Positions 38,808-48,199 of a stretch of 64,000 nt of DNA are shown here, piece after piece; the stretch's first letter is position 1, and every line of letters starts with the position of its first letter. The stretch comes from Okeania sp. SIO2C9. Its GTDB lineage: Bacteria > Cyanobacteriota > Cyanobacteriia > Cyanobacteriales > Microcoleaceae. The position numbers and the translations under genes were made by a program. The notes beneath the pieces are model-generated. The model was not told where the DNA came from and searched no databases. It saw nothing but the letters and a program-made list of their open reading frames with translations. The stretch lies in NCBI RefSeq assembly GCF_010672455.1, contig NZ_JAAHGO010000012.1:198361-262360 (forward strand), written 5' to 3'.

Positions 38808-39190
38808 GGGGTAATACTAAATCTCAAAAAGTTTGCTATGTATCTTTGTAATGGGAAGATGGAGAGATGGTAATTAAACATAGCATTACTATTCAGAAAA
38901 GGTTTTATTTGACAAACAGTTTGATGATATTGAAGAAGGCAGCTATGCTGTTTGCACAGCATTCCCTAAGAAAGGGGAAATTGCATGGGGTAGGGGCGAA
39001 TGGCCATTCGCCCCTACAGGATTTTGGTTGTGACATGAGGTCAGAGATCGGCAAAAGTGCTATAAACCCGCTACAGAAAAGATAATAGTTGATCGGGACT
39101 TACGCAGAGACTCTACATACAGAGAAGGCGAATACCATTCGCCCCTACAGATGGTGGTTTCAAAGCCAATTTGCGTAAGTCCTGAGCATA
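38808..39190. other. Spacer with palindrome and MITE
   Basis: TAGGGGCGAATGGCCATTCG continues into CCCCTA, a perfect 26-bp palindrome at 38,991-39,016. A CAGGACTTACGCA-family MITE follows at 39,094-39,184. No gene. Confidence 0.6.
39094..39184. mobile_element. CAGGACTTACGCA-family MITE, copy 4 (91 bp)
   Basis: CGGGACTTACGCA / TGCGTAAGTCCTG ends with GCGAATACCATTCGC inside; the same length as the intein copy. Confidence 0.8.
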
Positions 39191-39396
39191 TCAACTTTCT
39201 AAAATTCCCACCATAATTTGTAATAACTCTGTCAAGTCTGCTGGAACTCGATATACATTTGTATCTTGTATAACTTGTTTTTGTTGAGTATCCAAAACAG
39301 CAAATTGCCAAATATTACCCATTCAAACTCCACCATATAGCATAGAATAGTTGGCAAATTCTGCTTTTTCTACAGCAATTAATTCCACTGCCAGTT
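39191..39396 (-). pseudogene. Fragment resembling a cyanobacterial PD-(D/E)XK-like protein C-terminus
   Basis: An upstream minus-strand segment reads AQLAVELIAVEKAEF then ANYSMLYGGV and TGA, which overlaps an ATG (39,322) opening a second frame, MGNIWQFAVLDTQQKQVIQD... ending LLQIMVGILES. Together they look like the C-terminal half of cyanobacterial nuclease-like proteins in which an A-x-E-(L/M)-x-A helix and a G-x-(V/I)-W-x-F strand follow the PD-(D/E)XK core. A frameshift separates the parts, and the N-terminal half is lost at the repeat beginning near 39,400. Family link from memory. Confidence 0.5.
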
Positions 39397-39411
39397 GCGC
39401 GAAACCTCTTT

Positions 39412-39538
39412 TTGACCAAAAAATGAGGGTATGTGCCTCCCCTTTTAAGGGGATGAAAAAAATATTTAGTTCAGTATTTCAAGCCTCCGACTTCAGTCGG
39501 AGGTTCACTGATAACTGATAACTGATAACTGATAACTG
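39412..39538. repeat. TCAGTTATCAG / GGAGGCTTGAAATA repeat family, copy 3 (inverted)
   Basis: CCCCTTTTAAGGGGA, CTCCGACTTCAGTCGGAG hairpin and four TGATAAC units in reverse order relative to copy 1, ending in CTGAAATGACA. Confidence 0.65.
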
Positions 39539-39556
39539 AAATGACACTCCACGCAC

Positions 39557-40437
39557 CTATTGGCGAGTGGATTTTTGGTTCATCGAGACTACTTGCTTTG
39601 ATAGAATCACTTCCATCAAAGTAGAGGCATTCTCTCCCCAAACTTTAGCTCCGGTGTGCCCCACCGTACTTAATCCTTTTTTCAAGATATTGATTGCTGC
39701 ATTTTCGTCTCTATCCAACACACAACCACAGGAACAAGAATGAGTTCTAGTTGATAGAGATTTTGTGACAATTTCACCGCATTGAGAACAGTTTTGAGAT
39801 GTATATTGGGGTCGTACAGCAATAGTGATTTTTCCAAATTTAATCCCAAAATACTCTATCCATTCTCTAAATTGGTACCATGCAGCATCATTAATACTTT
39901 TAGCCAAACAATGATTTTTAACTAAGTTCTTAATTCTTAAATCCTCATAAGCTATCACATCGTTGGAGTGAACTACGCACCTTGCTAATTTCACAGCAAA
40001 GTCTTTACGCTGCCTACTTACTTTAAGGTGAACCTTAGCTAATCTTGCCCGTGCTTTTTTACGGTTAGATGACCCTTTTTTCTTTTTAGAGAATCTTCTT
40101 TGCAGTCTCTTTAACCGCTTTTCAGACTTTCTTAGAAACTTAGGATTATCTATTTTATTTCCGTTTTGGTCTGTATAAAAAGAAGCTAAACCAACATCTA
40201 ACCCTATACACTGACCAGATGGTTTAACTTCCTCTTTTATTTGACAATAAAGAACAAACTGACAATAATATCCATCAGCACACTTAATTAGTCTAACTCG
40301 TTTAATATCAGATTCATTAAAATACCCTAAGTCCCAAATTCCTTTGAGTTTAAGGATTCCAATCCTTTTTTTGTCGCTAAAATTAATCGTTTTAGGATTT
40401 AAAAGTTTCCATCCCGTTGTCTTATATTTGATTGATC
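39557..40437 (-). pseudogene. tnpB: 5'-truncated tnpB of an IS605/IS607-like element
   Basis: An open frame of about 293 codons with no start, because the N-terminal region is missing at 40,437. It begins KYKTTGWKLLNPKTINFSDK and keeps all catalytic positions: Asp in CIGLDVGLASFYTD, Glu in VIAYEDLRIKNL, Asp in LDRDENAAINIL, plus the zinc ribbon CSQCG...CSCGC. A shorter ATG-started frame (39,994) covers only the C-terminal 145 residues. It belongs to a different TnpB subgroup from the two complete copies in this window. The truncation point adjoins a hypothetical frame whose stop codon lies inside this remnant. Confidence 0.85.
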
Positions 40438-40910
40438 AAGTCTAATATACTCCGATTGCCTCTTCTGCCTCTTCTTAGAAAGTATTTTAGATCGCCGTTT
40501 TCTTGATAATTTTTCTTAGATATTCCCCAAAACAATTCGGACAAACTTTTCGCGTCAATCATTGATATATATCTCTCTTCTATTATTATGGGTACATACA
40601 AACGATAATAGTAATCATCACCCATATCAGTGCATTGATCTAATTTAATTGTAATTTTTTGACAGCGAATTTTAATTGAAGAAGTTCCAAGAGCTGCACG
40701 TCTACGCATATTAGATTGATCTAATAAGGAATGCCACGAATTATCTTTTATTTGGTAAATTTTATCGGACTCTTCTGTCTCCAAACAGTTTACCTTACCA
40801 ATTATTGCCTGGCAATATTGAAAAAAACTTTTGCGAGAAGTAGATTTAACTAAATCCGTAGTCTGTCTTGCCACAAGAATAAATTCAGATACAAATCTTA
40901 GATATAACAC
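40422..40910 (-). CDS. Hypothetical protein, 3' end cut by the tnpB remnant
   Basis: 162 residues, MLYLRFVSEFILVARQTTDL... mixed alpha/beta composition (ITIKLDQCTDMGDDYYYRLY, SLSELFWGISKKNY), no recognised family. The last residues DLINQI and the stop are supplied by tnpB-remnant sequence, so the original protein was probably longer. It lies just downstream of the 40,995 frame on the same strand, and the two may once have been co-transcribed. Confidence 0.5.
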   Translation of the reverse strand: MLYLRFVSEFILVARQTTDLVKSTSRKSFFQYCQAIIGKVNCLETEESDKIYQIKDNSWHSLLDQSNMRRRAALGTSSIKIRCQKITIKLDQCTDMGDDYYYRLYVPIIIEERYISMIDAKSLSELFWGISKKNYQENGDLKYFLRRGRRGNRSILDLINQI

Positions 40911-40994
40911 GATCTTTTAATCCTAAATTATTGTCATAAATTACAGTATTTTCTCTAGCACAAAAAGCATGATATAAATATTTTTAAATTAACC

Positions 40995-41360
40995 TTAAAT
41001 CGTATTTTTTTTATAATATATAAATGCTCTTAAACAACAAATATAATAATCAGCTTCACATAACTTACTAGAATTCAAAGGATTAGTATTTTCTACTCTA
41101 GCTATATAGCAACATTTATGGGCAGAATATAAATTATTTAATGTTATAGATAAGCTTTCTTCTCTTGATAAGTATTTTTCTTCTTTGAGAGCTTCAAAAG
41201 CTGCCATAACTTGAGCATGAGCCACTTTTTCTAAAGCTTTAACTACAGGACTACTATCTATTGCTTTATAAATTATATTAATTCCAACAAAATATGGTTT
41301 TCCTTGGGAAATAAGTTCTAAAAAATCACCGATAATGGTTGTTTTATTAGTATTTGAAAA
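40995..41360 (-). CDS. Hypothetical helical protein, paralogue of the 34,754 gene; start unclear
   Basis: From ATG 41,225 it gives 76 residues (MAHAQVMAAFEALKEEKYLS...). The same frame stays open upstream for about 45 codons, reading TIIGDFLELISQGKPYFVGI and VVKALEKV, without an ATG. It aligns by eye with the 34,754 protein (V.K.LE.V..A...AA...LNNL.SAH). The 5' region is duplicated in degraded form at about 41,446-41,590. I infer a decaying gene that lost its start. Confidence 0.5.
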   Translation of the reverse strand, partial: FSNTNKTTIIGDFLELISQGKPYFVGINIIYKAIDSSPVVKALEKVAHAQVMAAFEALKEEKYLSREESLSITLNNLYSAHKCCYIARVENTNPLNSSKLCEADYYICCLRAFIYYKKNTI

Positions 41361-41399
41361 TTACATTAAACTTCTATTCTCACTAACTCCTGAAAGTCA

Positions 41400-41686
41400 G
41401 AATTTAATTTCTGACTTGGTGACTTGGTGACTTGGTGAATAAATTGTATTAATTGCCATAAAATATGGTTTTCCTGTGGAAATACATTCTCAAAATTCAT
41501 CATTGTCTGATTAATATTTGAAAATTACATTAAAGTTCTATCCTAACTAACTCCTGAAAGTAAGAATTTAATTTCTAACTTCCAACTTCTAACGGTAGTG
41601 GTGCATTGTAATTTTTTCGGTAACGGTATAGCAAGCATTTCAGCCACCATTCACCATTACTATACAGGACTACCCTTCTAACTTCC
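41400..41686. repeat. Degraded duplicate of the 41.27-41.42 kb segment
   Basis: TAAAATATGGTTTTCCT..GGAAATA, TTTGAAAATTACATTAAA and CTAACTCCTGAAAGT recur about 175 bases apart (41,275-41,420 and 41,450-41,590). GACTTGGT microsatellite units lie at 41,414-41,438. No gene. Confidence 0.6.
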
Positions 41687-43975
41687 TTACTCACCCACAA
41701 CTTTTTTCATATAATCCCCCCATAACTGAGCTGCTTGTCCGCTACTGCTATAAGTAGGAGAATTATCATCATTTCCTAACCAAATACCTGTAACCATACT
41801 TTTGTTAGGAATATAACCAACAAACCATAAATCTACTCCTCTATTAGTCGTACCCGTTTTACCAGCTTCATCTAATCCTACATAAGCTCCACGACCAGTA
41901 CCATATTGCACTACTCCTTGGAGCATTTGAGTCATGGTATCCGCTATTTGTGGTTTTAATATCTGACGGTTAGCTTGAATATCCCCTTGAGGGTTTTCAC
42001 AGTTTGGATCTGAATTATAGGAATAAATACAACGACAAGTGTAGATATTATCGCGATCGCTACAGTCGCTACTATCAATAATCTTTCTAATGGTATGAGG
42101 GCGATTTCCTACTCCACGATTAGCGATCGCTCCATAAGCGCCAGTCATTTCTAAGACGTTAACTTCATTTTGACCCAAAATTAATCCTGGTACAGCATCT
42201 AACTTAGATTTAATTCCTAAACGCTGTGCCATTCTGACTACATTACCTAAACCCACTTGTTGAGCAACCCTCAAAGCTACCACATTTTCAGAAAGTGCTA
42301 TTCCAGTGTACATATTTGTATTGCGGCCACTGCGTTGACAACCTCCGTAAGTCTGACCCATCCATCTCATGGAACTACAAGAATATATTTTTGTTGGTGG
42401 TATCCCTCTTTCCAAAGCAGCAGCATAGGCAAATACTTTAAAAGTAGATCCTGGTTGACGTTGTGCTTGAGTTGCCCGGTTAAACTGACTCTGTTGATAA
42501 TCTTCACCTCCGGTCAAGGCGATGACTTCTCCATTTTTAGAGTCTATTGTGACTATAGCGCCTTGGGAAAAATTAGCATAAGATCCAGCATTGTTAATTG
42601 CATCTTTTAAACTTGTTTCTGCTTTAGTTTGAATTTCAGGATTTAAAGCTGTTTGAACAACAAAATTTCCTTCTCTAGCTAAGTCTTCTCCCAATAATTC
42701 TTCCAGTTCACTAAATACATAACTATAATAATAAGGTGCTATTGTACTTTGGAGAATTTCTATAGCTTTAGGATTAATTTCTACCCGTGATCGCCTCGCT
42801 CTATCTGCTTCTTGTTGGTCGATCATGCCCAAAGTGAGCATTCGATAAATTACTCCATCTCTTTTTTCTATAGCTAATTGATAATTTTCTACAGGATTAA
42901 AAGTATTAGGTGCTGGTAAAATCCCTACTAATGTTGCTGCTTCTGATAAAGTTAAATCTTGAGCGCTTTTGCCAAAATAAAATCTAGAGGCATCTTCAAA
43001 TCCGTATAAATCTAACCCTAAATAAACCTTATTCAGATAATTTAATAATACATCGTTTTTACTATAAAAAGCCTCTATTTTAAAAGATACTATTGCCTCT
43101 CGTACTTTCCTACCCAAAGAATCTTCTGTACCTACATAGTCACGAAAGACGCTTCTTGCTAATTGTTGAGTTACCGTACTTCCTCCTTGACTTATACCAT
43201 CTGCCCTCAAATTTGTCAATACTGCTCTAGTAATTCCGATGGGGTCTACGCCGAAATGCCAATAAAAGCGACTATCCTCAGAAGCAATAACTGCATCAGG
43301 TAAATATTTAGAGAATTTAGATATGCGCCCTAATTCATAGTGAGCATTTCTGTAGGTGGGACGTAGAGGAGTTTGTCCATCACGAGCATAAACTACTACC
43401 GGGCCAGTAATTGGATTAGGTAAAGGGTCTACCTGAAATTTTGTCCATTCCAGCAAAACAAGTAAACTGATTAAAGCGGTTAATCCAGAAAGACCGAAGA
43501 CAGTATAACGAAATGTTTGAAAATACCAAACAGGAGGGTCTACATATCGAATTTTAACAGTATCAGCTAATACTGGCGGTCCTAAAGTTAGAACATCGCC
43601 ATGACGTAGAGACATACGAGAAACTTGTTTTTTCCCATTGTAGATACCATTAGCAGAATTCTCGTCTTTAACTATGTAAGGAGCTTTAGATTTATTAGTA
43701 TTTTTGGAGACAGACAGATGAATTTTACTAATCAGGGGATTACGAATAACAATATCACAAGCTTGGGAAGAGCGTCCTAGTAAATAGCGATCGCCCAAAA
43801 GAGGATATTTTTTAGGTGGAGTATTCTCTGTTTCCTGTATCCATAGTTCGGGTACTTTAGCATTAGGTCTCAGTGCTAGTCGGGAAAAGTTGACATTGGC
43901 ATGAATAGTTTTAACTACTTGGGTAATATTGCCCAAGAGAGTTTGAGAATTACGAGGAGGCCGTGAATAATTCAT
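41687..43975 (-). CDS. Class A penicillin-binding protein with N-terminal FHA domain
   Basis: 762 residues from ATG 43,975; an ATG 39 bases upstream lies in a GGGAACAG repeat and is unlikely. Residues about 55-130 are an FHA domain (YLLGRSSQACDIVIRNPLIS...DENSANGIY), a phosphothreonine-binding module facing the cytoplasm. A membrane helix (about 150-172) leads to the glycosyltransferase (EDSRFYWHFGVDPIG, GGSTVTQQLARSVFRD) and transpeptidase (QPGSTFKVFAYAAALE active Ser, LSEN, GKTGTTN). It polymerises and cross-links peptidoglycan. The FHA suggests control by Ser/Thr kinases, an inference. Confidence 0.95.
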   Translation of the reverse strand: MNYSRPPRNSQTLLGNITQVVKTIHANVNFSRLALRPNAKVPELWIQETENTPPKKYPLLGDRYLLGRSSQACDIVIRNPLISKIHLSVSKNTNKSKAPYIVKDENSANGIYNGKKQVSRMSLRHGDVLTLGPPVLADTVKIRYVDPPVWYFQTFRYTVFGLSGLTALISLLVLLEWTKFQVDPLPNPITGPVVVYARDGQTPLRPTYRNAHYELGRISKFSKYLPDAVIASEDSRFYWHFGVDPIGITRAVLTNLRADGISQGGSTVTQQLARSVFRDYVGTEDSLGRKVREAIVSFKIEAFYSKNDVLLNYLNKVYLGLDLYGFEDASRFYFGKSAQDLTLSEAATLVGILPAPNTFNPVENYQLAIEKRDGVIYRMLTLGMIDQQEADRARRSRVEINPKAIEILQSTIAPYYYSYVFSELEELLGEDLAREGNFVVQTALNPEIQTKAETSLKDAINNAGSYANFSQGAIVTIDSKNGEVIALTGGEDYQQSQFNRATQAQRQPGSTFKVFAYAAALERGIPPTKIYSCSSMRWMGQTYGGCQRSGRNTNMYTGIALSENVVALRVAQQVGLGNVVRMAQRLGIKSKLDAVPGLILGQNEVNVLEMTGAYGAIANRGVGNRPHTIRKIIDSSDCSDRDNIYTCRCIYSYNSDPNCENPQGDIQANRQILKPQIADTMTQMLQGVVQYGTGRGAYVGLDEAGKTGTTNRGVDLWFVGYIPNKSMVTGIWLGNDDNSPTYSSSGQAAQLWGDYMKKVVGE

Positions 43976-44123
43976 AACTAGAGGGAACAGGGAACAGAGA
44001 GTTAACGAAGTCAAAAGTCAGTAGGGGCGATTCGCGAATCGCCAGTACAGAAGTTAGAAGTTATTTTTGTAACGGGAATGCGTGAGCAACCCTCCAAAAA
44101 TATTTCGCCTTAAAAGGCAGGGT

Positions 44124-44344
44124 ATTATACCAAGCGTGAAAAAAGAATGCTACAAAAAGGTAGACTTCTATCGAATATACTTAAAAATAGCTATTCCAGT
44201 TCATTTTAGATAGCTATTTATATTGTTTTCCCCTTTTTTTCAAGATTTCAACCTTCTTCCTTCTTTCCTCTTCCTTTTTTCGTAGGGACGTTGCATAAGG
44301 GAGTCTCTACTATTTGTAACAAACATTTATCAAATTGGTATTAT
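44124..44344. mobile_element. TATACCAA-family MITE, copy 2
   Basis: TATACCAAGCGTGAAAAAAG at the left and AAACATTTATCAAATTGGTA at the right; about 220 bp. Confidence 0.65.
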
Positions 44345-44486
44345 GCCCAATTATTTTGATAAAAAAGCGTTTACTGGCGGAATGCTGCGCAAACAGAAGT
44401 TCAGCAGTCAGCTTTGCGCGTATGCGGAGCATTCTGGAACGGAAAGGGTATAAGCAACCCAAACTTTTTTTGACAGACTGCTCCTT

Positions 44487-44697
44487 CATTAATTGATAAT
44501 GGATCATGGATAATTGATAATTACCTCGGGTTTTAACCGCTACGGAATTGAACATAAGGAAATATTATTTCTTTTCTTGGTCGATTGGATATGGCGAGGT
44601 ATCCTCGCCATCCCTCGACCGCTTTTTTCCCCTTAAAAGGGTAGACTTCAAGGCGCGAATTATTTAATTATTAATTATTAATAATCCGGTAAACAGA
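44487..44697. mobile_element. ACCGAATAATTAATAATT repeat family, copy 2 (inverted)
   Basis: TTAATTGATAATGGATCATG end, core GGTCGATTGGATATGGCGAG...CCTCGACCGC, and TTAATTATTAATAATCCGGT end. Confidence 0.6.
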
Positions 44698-44909
44698 TAC
44701 CATTATCTATAGCACTACATTTTTAGGCTGAAGCGCTGAAGCGCGCTCTAACTAATAGCTAGTTAACCCAATTTTTCAGTAATTTGCTTGAGAATTCATT
44801 GACATCCTAAGCTACAAAATAATAGAAACTGTAACTTAAGGATGTCTACAATATGCTTATTTAATTTTACTGGCGAATATCACAAATTGATGTTAATCAT
44901 ACCACACTT

Positions 44910-46595
44910 TTAATCTAATCCAGCATCAGTTACTGCCCCTAAACTGCTAGAAGATACTAACTTTGCATACTTTGCTAATACACCTCTGGTATACCGGGGT
45001 GCTGGAGGTTGCCATGCTTGACGACGTTGTTGTAGTTCCTCATCAGAAATATTTAACTGTAGCAAACGCTGGTGAGCATCAATAGTAATCATATCTCCTT
45101 CCTTTATCAGAGCGATCGCGCCACCTACTGCTGCTTCTGGAGCTACATGACCAACTACCATACCGTAAGTACCACCAGAAAACCTACCATCAGTAATCAA
45201 CCCTACTTTATCTCCTAAACCAGCACCAATAATAGCCGAAGTTGGTGCCAACATTTCTCGCATTCCTGGCCCTCCTTTCGGTCCTTCATAACGGACTACA
45301 ATAATATCTCCTGCTTGAATTTTTCCTGCTAATATTGCCTCTAAGCAAGCTTCTTCTGACTCAAATACTCTTGCTGGACCTGTTATTTCTGGGTTTTTGA
45401 CTCCGGTAATTTTAGCAACTGCTCCCTCAATTGCCAGATTTCCTTTTAAAATAGCTAAATGTCCTTGAGCATACATAGGATTATCCCAAGGGCGAATTAC
45501 ATCTTGATTGGAGGGTGGTTCCGAAGGTACGTCTGCTAACTGCTCTCCAATAGTCTTACCTGTAATAGTTAGAGCATCTGGGTGGAGTAGGTCATGTTCG
45601 AGGAGCATTTTCATTACTAAAGGAATGCCACCCGCTTGATGTAAATTTGTTGTAACGTATCTACCGCTTGGTTTCAGGTCGCACAATACAGGAACTCTTG
45701 CTCGAATAGTTTCAAAATCATCAATAGATAATTCTACATTAGCAGCATGAGCAATGGCTAAGAAATGTAGAACTGCATTAGTGGAACCCCCAACTGCAGT
45801 AATTACCGAAATTGCGTTTTCTATAGCCTTGCGGGTAATTATTTGACGAGGTAAAATTTGTTTGCGGATAGCCTCTACTAGAACTTTGGCAGACTCCTCG
45901 GTACTATCAGCTTTTTCTGCATCTTCCGCCGCCATAGTTGATGAATACATCAGACTCATACCCATTGCTTCAAAAGCTGAAGACATAGTATTTGCGGTGA
46001 ACATTCCTCCACAAGACCCAGCACCTGGACAAGCTCTACGTTCAATTTCTTTCAGCTCTGTTTCATCAATTTTTCCAGCACTGTATTTTCCTACTGCTTC
46101 AAAAGCACTAACTACGGTTAAATCTTCACCATTATAGTGACCTGGTTTGATAGTACCACCATAGACAAATATCGCCGGAATATTCATTCGAGCGATCGCT
46201 ATCATTGCTCCTGGCATATTTTTATCACACCCCCCAATGGCTAAAAGTCCGTCCATGGCCTGGCCATTACAAACTGTTTCGATGGAGTCGGCAATAACAT
46301 CCCTAGAAACGAGAGAATATTTCATTCCCTCAGTACCCATAGAAATACCATCACTAATGGTAATTGTGCCAAATATCTGTGGCATTGCCCCTGCTTGTTT
46401 GGTTCCTGCCACAGCTCGCATGGCCAAATCATTGATGCCCATATTGCAGGGGGTAATAGTGCTATAAGCATTAGCTACTGCGACGATCGGCTTAGTAAAG
46501 TCTGAATCTTCAAAACCTACAGCTCTGAGCATAGCTCGGTTAGGAGCACGTTGTACTCCTTTTGTGATTAATTGGCTTCTGACATTCTCTGGCAT
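44910..46595 (-). CDS. ilvD: Dihydroxy-acid dehydratase
   Basis: 561 residues, full length. Dehydrates dihydroxy acids in valine/isoleucine synthesis using an Fe-S cluster; the cysteines are visible in [15 protein letters not shown] and [36 protein letters not shown] lies near the C-terminus. It starts [20 protein letters not shown], as in other cyanobacteria. Cytoplasmic, single gene; an imperfect stem-loop follows its stop. Confidence 0.97.
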   Translation of the reverse strand: MPENVRSQLITKGVQRAPNRAMLRAVGFEDSDFTKPIVAVANAYSTITPCNMGINDLAMRAVAGTKQAGAMPQIFGTITISDGISMGTEGMKYSLVSRDVIADSIETVCNGQAMDGLLAIGGCDKNMPGAMIAIARMNIPAIFVYGGTIKPGHYNGEDLTVVSAFEAVGKYSAGKIDETELKEIERRACPGAGSCGGMFTANTMSSAFEAMGMSLMYSSTMAAEDAEKADSTEESAKVLVEAIRKQILPRQIITRKAIENAISVITAVGGSTNAVLHFLAIAHAANVELSIDDFETIRARVPVLCDLKPSGRYVTTNLHQAGGIPLVMKMLLEHDLLHPDALTITGKTIGEQLADVPSEPPSNQDVIRPWDNPMYAQGHLAILKGNLAIEGAVAKITGVKNPEITGPARVFESEEACLEAILAGKIQAGDIIVVRYEGPKGGPGMREMLAPTSAIIGAGLGDKVGLITDGRFSGGTYGMVVGHVAPEAAVGGAIALIKEGDMITIDAHQRLLQLNISDEELQQRRQAWQPPAPRYTRGVLAKYAKLVSSSSLGAVTDAGLD

Positions 46596-46976
46596 AGTAT
46601 TTTTTTGTTGTACTTATGTTCTGATTTTCTCAGAAGATAAGCGTGGTTTTTGAGATATTTACAATAAGATTACTAAATTTAAGCCCTTAATTTGGTGTCT
46701 GTAATTTGATCTTTTCCCTTATGAGTTTAATACCCCACTGTCTACACGGTGCAAATGCGGTTGCTGAGGGACCAATCCCCAGAGACCACATTCTCCTGAC
46801 TCCCGACTCCTGACTACTTCTTCCACGGAATATATAGGAAAGCGAAAAGTTTCACAGAAAAAGCTGGTTAATAAGTTAATTAGGTATATGTAGGGGTTCT
46901 CTTTTGCTTTTGTAAATTAGTAATGTCCTAGTTTAAATATAAAATGTAAAATAGAAAATAGTTTGAGGCGGTGCAA
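46596..46976. other. Intergenic region
   Basis: Divergent spacer between ilvD and the pentapeptide gene, so it should hold both promoters; no box is convincing. It contains a TCCTGACTCCCGACTCCTGAC repeat near 46,793-46,813. Confidence 0.4.
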
Positions 46977-47816
46977 ATGGAGGCGGAAGAACTTCTAAAA
47001 CAGTATGCAGCAGGGGAAAGAAATTTTAAAGGTATTACCCTAGTAGGGGTCGATTTAAGAGGAGCTGATTTAAGTAATAGTAATTTTACTAGGGCAAACT
47101 TCCGTAATATAAAACTTATGGGTGCTAACCTATGTGGAGTTAATCTCAGAGAAGTGGATTTAGGGGATGCTGATCTTAATGGGACTAATTTGAGTGAAGC
47201 TAATTTGATTGGAGCGAGTCTGGTGAAAACTGATTTAACTAATGCTAATTTGAGTGAGGCTAATCTTAGGGGTTCTAATTCTAGGGAAGTTAATTTAAGT
47301 CAAGCTAATTTAAGTCAGGCTAACCTGACGGAAGCTAATTTAAGTCAGGCTAATTTGACGGCAGCTAATTTAACTGCAGCTACAATGATTCGCGTTAATT
47401 TGATTAGAGCTATTTTAAATGCTTCAAATTTAGAGTCTGCGAATTTAACAAATGCTTTGATGAATGAGTCAATCTTGGAAGAGGCCAATCTAACTAATGG
47501 TATTCTCAGTGGGGCAATGTTAAGTGGGGCTAATCTCAGTGAAGCTGAATTGAGCAAATCTACTACTATTGGAGCTACTTTGAGTGAAGCTAACTTAAGT
47601 GGAGCGAAATTACGAACTGCTAATGTTAGTTGGACTACTTTTCGAGGAGCTAATATGAGTGGAGCTAATTTATTTCGGGCTAATTTAAGTTGGTCAAATC
47701 TCACAGGAGCAATATTAATTAAGGCTGTATTGATTGATGCGAAGCTAAATAAAACTAATTTACGAGATGCAGATATGAGGGGAGCAATTATGCCTGATGG
47801 TACAACTTTTCCTTAA
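46977..47816 (+). CDS. Pentapeptide-repeat protein
   Basis: 279 residues from ATG 46,977 (a GTG six bases upstream is possible). After a short N-terminal helix (MEAEELLKQYAAGERNFKGI) nearly the whole protein is made of about 48 A(N/D)LxX pentapeptides (ANLSE, ANLTN, ANLSQ, ADLNG), which fold into a right-handed quadrilateral beta-helix. No signal peptide or catalytic domain, so cytosolic. The function of such cyanobacterial proteins is mostly unknown. Confidence 0.93.
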   Translation: MEAEELLKQYAAGERNFKGITLVGVDLRGADLSNSNFTRANFRNIKLMGANLCGVNLREVDLGDADLNGTNLSEANLIGASLVKTDLTNANLSEANLRGSNSREVNLSQANLSQANLTEANLSQANLTAANLTAATMIRVNLIRAILNASNLESANLTNALMNESILEEANLTNGILSGAMLSGANLSEAELSKSTTIGATLSEANLSGAKLRTANVSWTTFRGANMSGANLFRANLSWSNLTGAILIKAVLIDAKLNKTNLRDADMRGAIMPDGTTFP

Positions 47817-48199
47817 AAGAGATTATTTCTGCTGATACTGTTTCACGGAAGTTATAAGTGATAATTCAAAAGTCAAAAGTCAAAAGTCAAAAGTAAGATT
47901 TTATAGAGCTGCAACACTTTGATGCTACATTAATAATTAATAATTAATAATTAACAATTACCTCTTCTTGAAAAGAAGAGGATTGATTCAGTATAATTTA
48001 TACTTAATTACCAAAGTCAGCTATAAAGTCTATATTCATTTAAACTTCCTTATCAGAGCTGATAGCTGACAGCTAATAGCTGTTTGCGCAGCATTCCGTA
48101 GGAAATGCTTACTTTAAATGTGCGAAACTATTTGTGATAGACCTAAAGTGAATTGGTATTAATATTATAATTTTAAGATTTTTTTATTAAATTATATAT
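47817..48199. other. Spacer with repeats
   Basis: AAAGTCAAAAGTC microsatellite (47,866-47,893), AATTAATAATT repeat (47,932-47,960) and a partial copy (48,012-48,115) of the GTAAGCATTCAGC element. No gene. Confidence 0.55.

Larger units (their letters stand above)
43976..44909. other. Repeat-rich region between pbp and ilvD
   Basis: A TATACCAA-family element (44,124-44,344), an AATAATTAATAATT-family element (44,487-44,697) and an imperfect stem-loop GACATCCTAAGCTACA...TGTAACTTAAGGATGTC at 44,801-44,845 lying just after ilvD. The 81-codon frame at 44,310-44,555 consists of repeats. Confidence 0.6.

Noticed and set aside
44310-44555. 81-codon minus-strand frame
   Set aside because: Consists of repeat-family sequence; similar frames recur in other copies.
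47345-47704. 119-codon minus-strand frame
   Set aside because: Antisense shadow of the pentapeptide-repeat gene.
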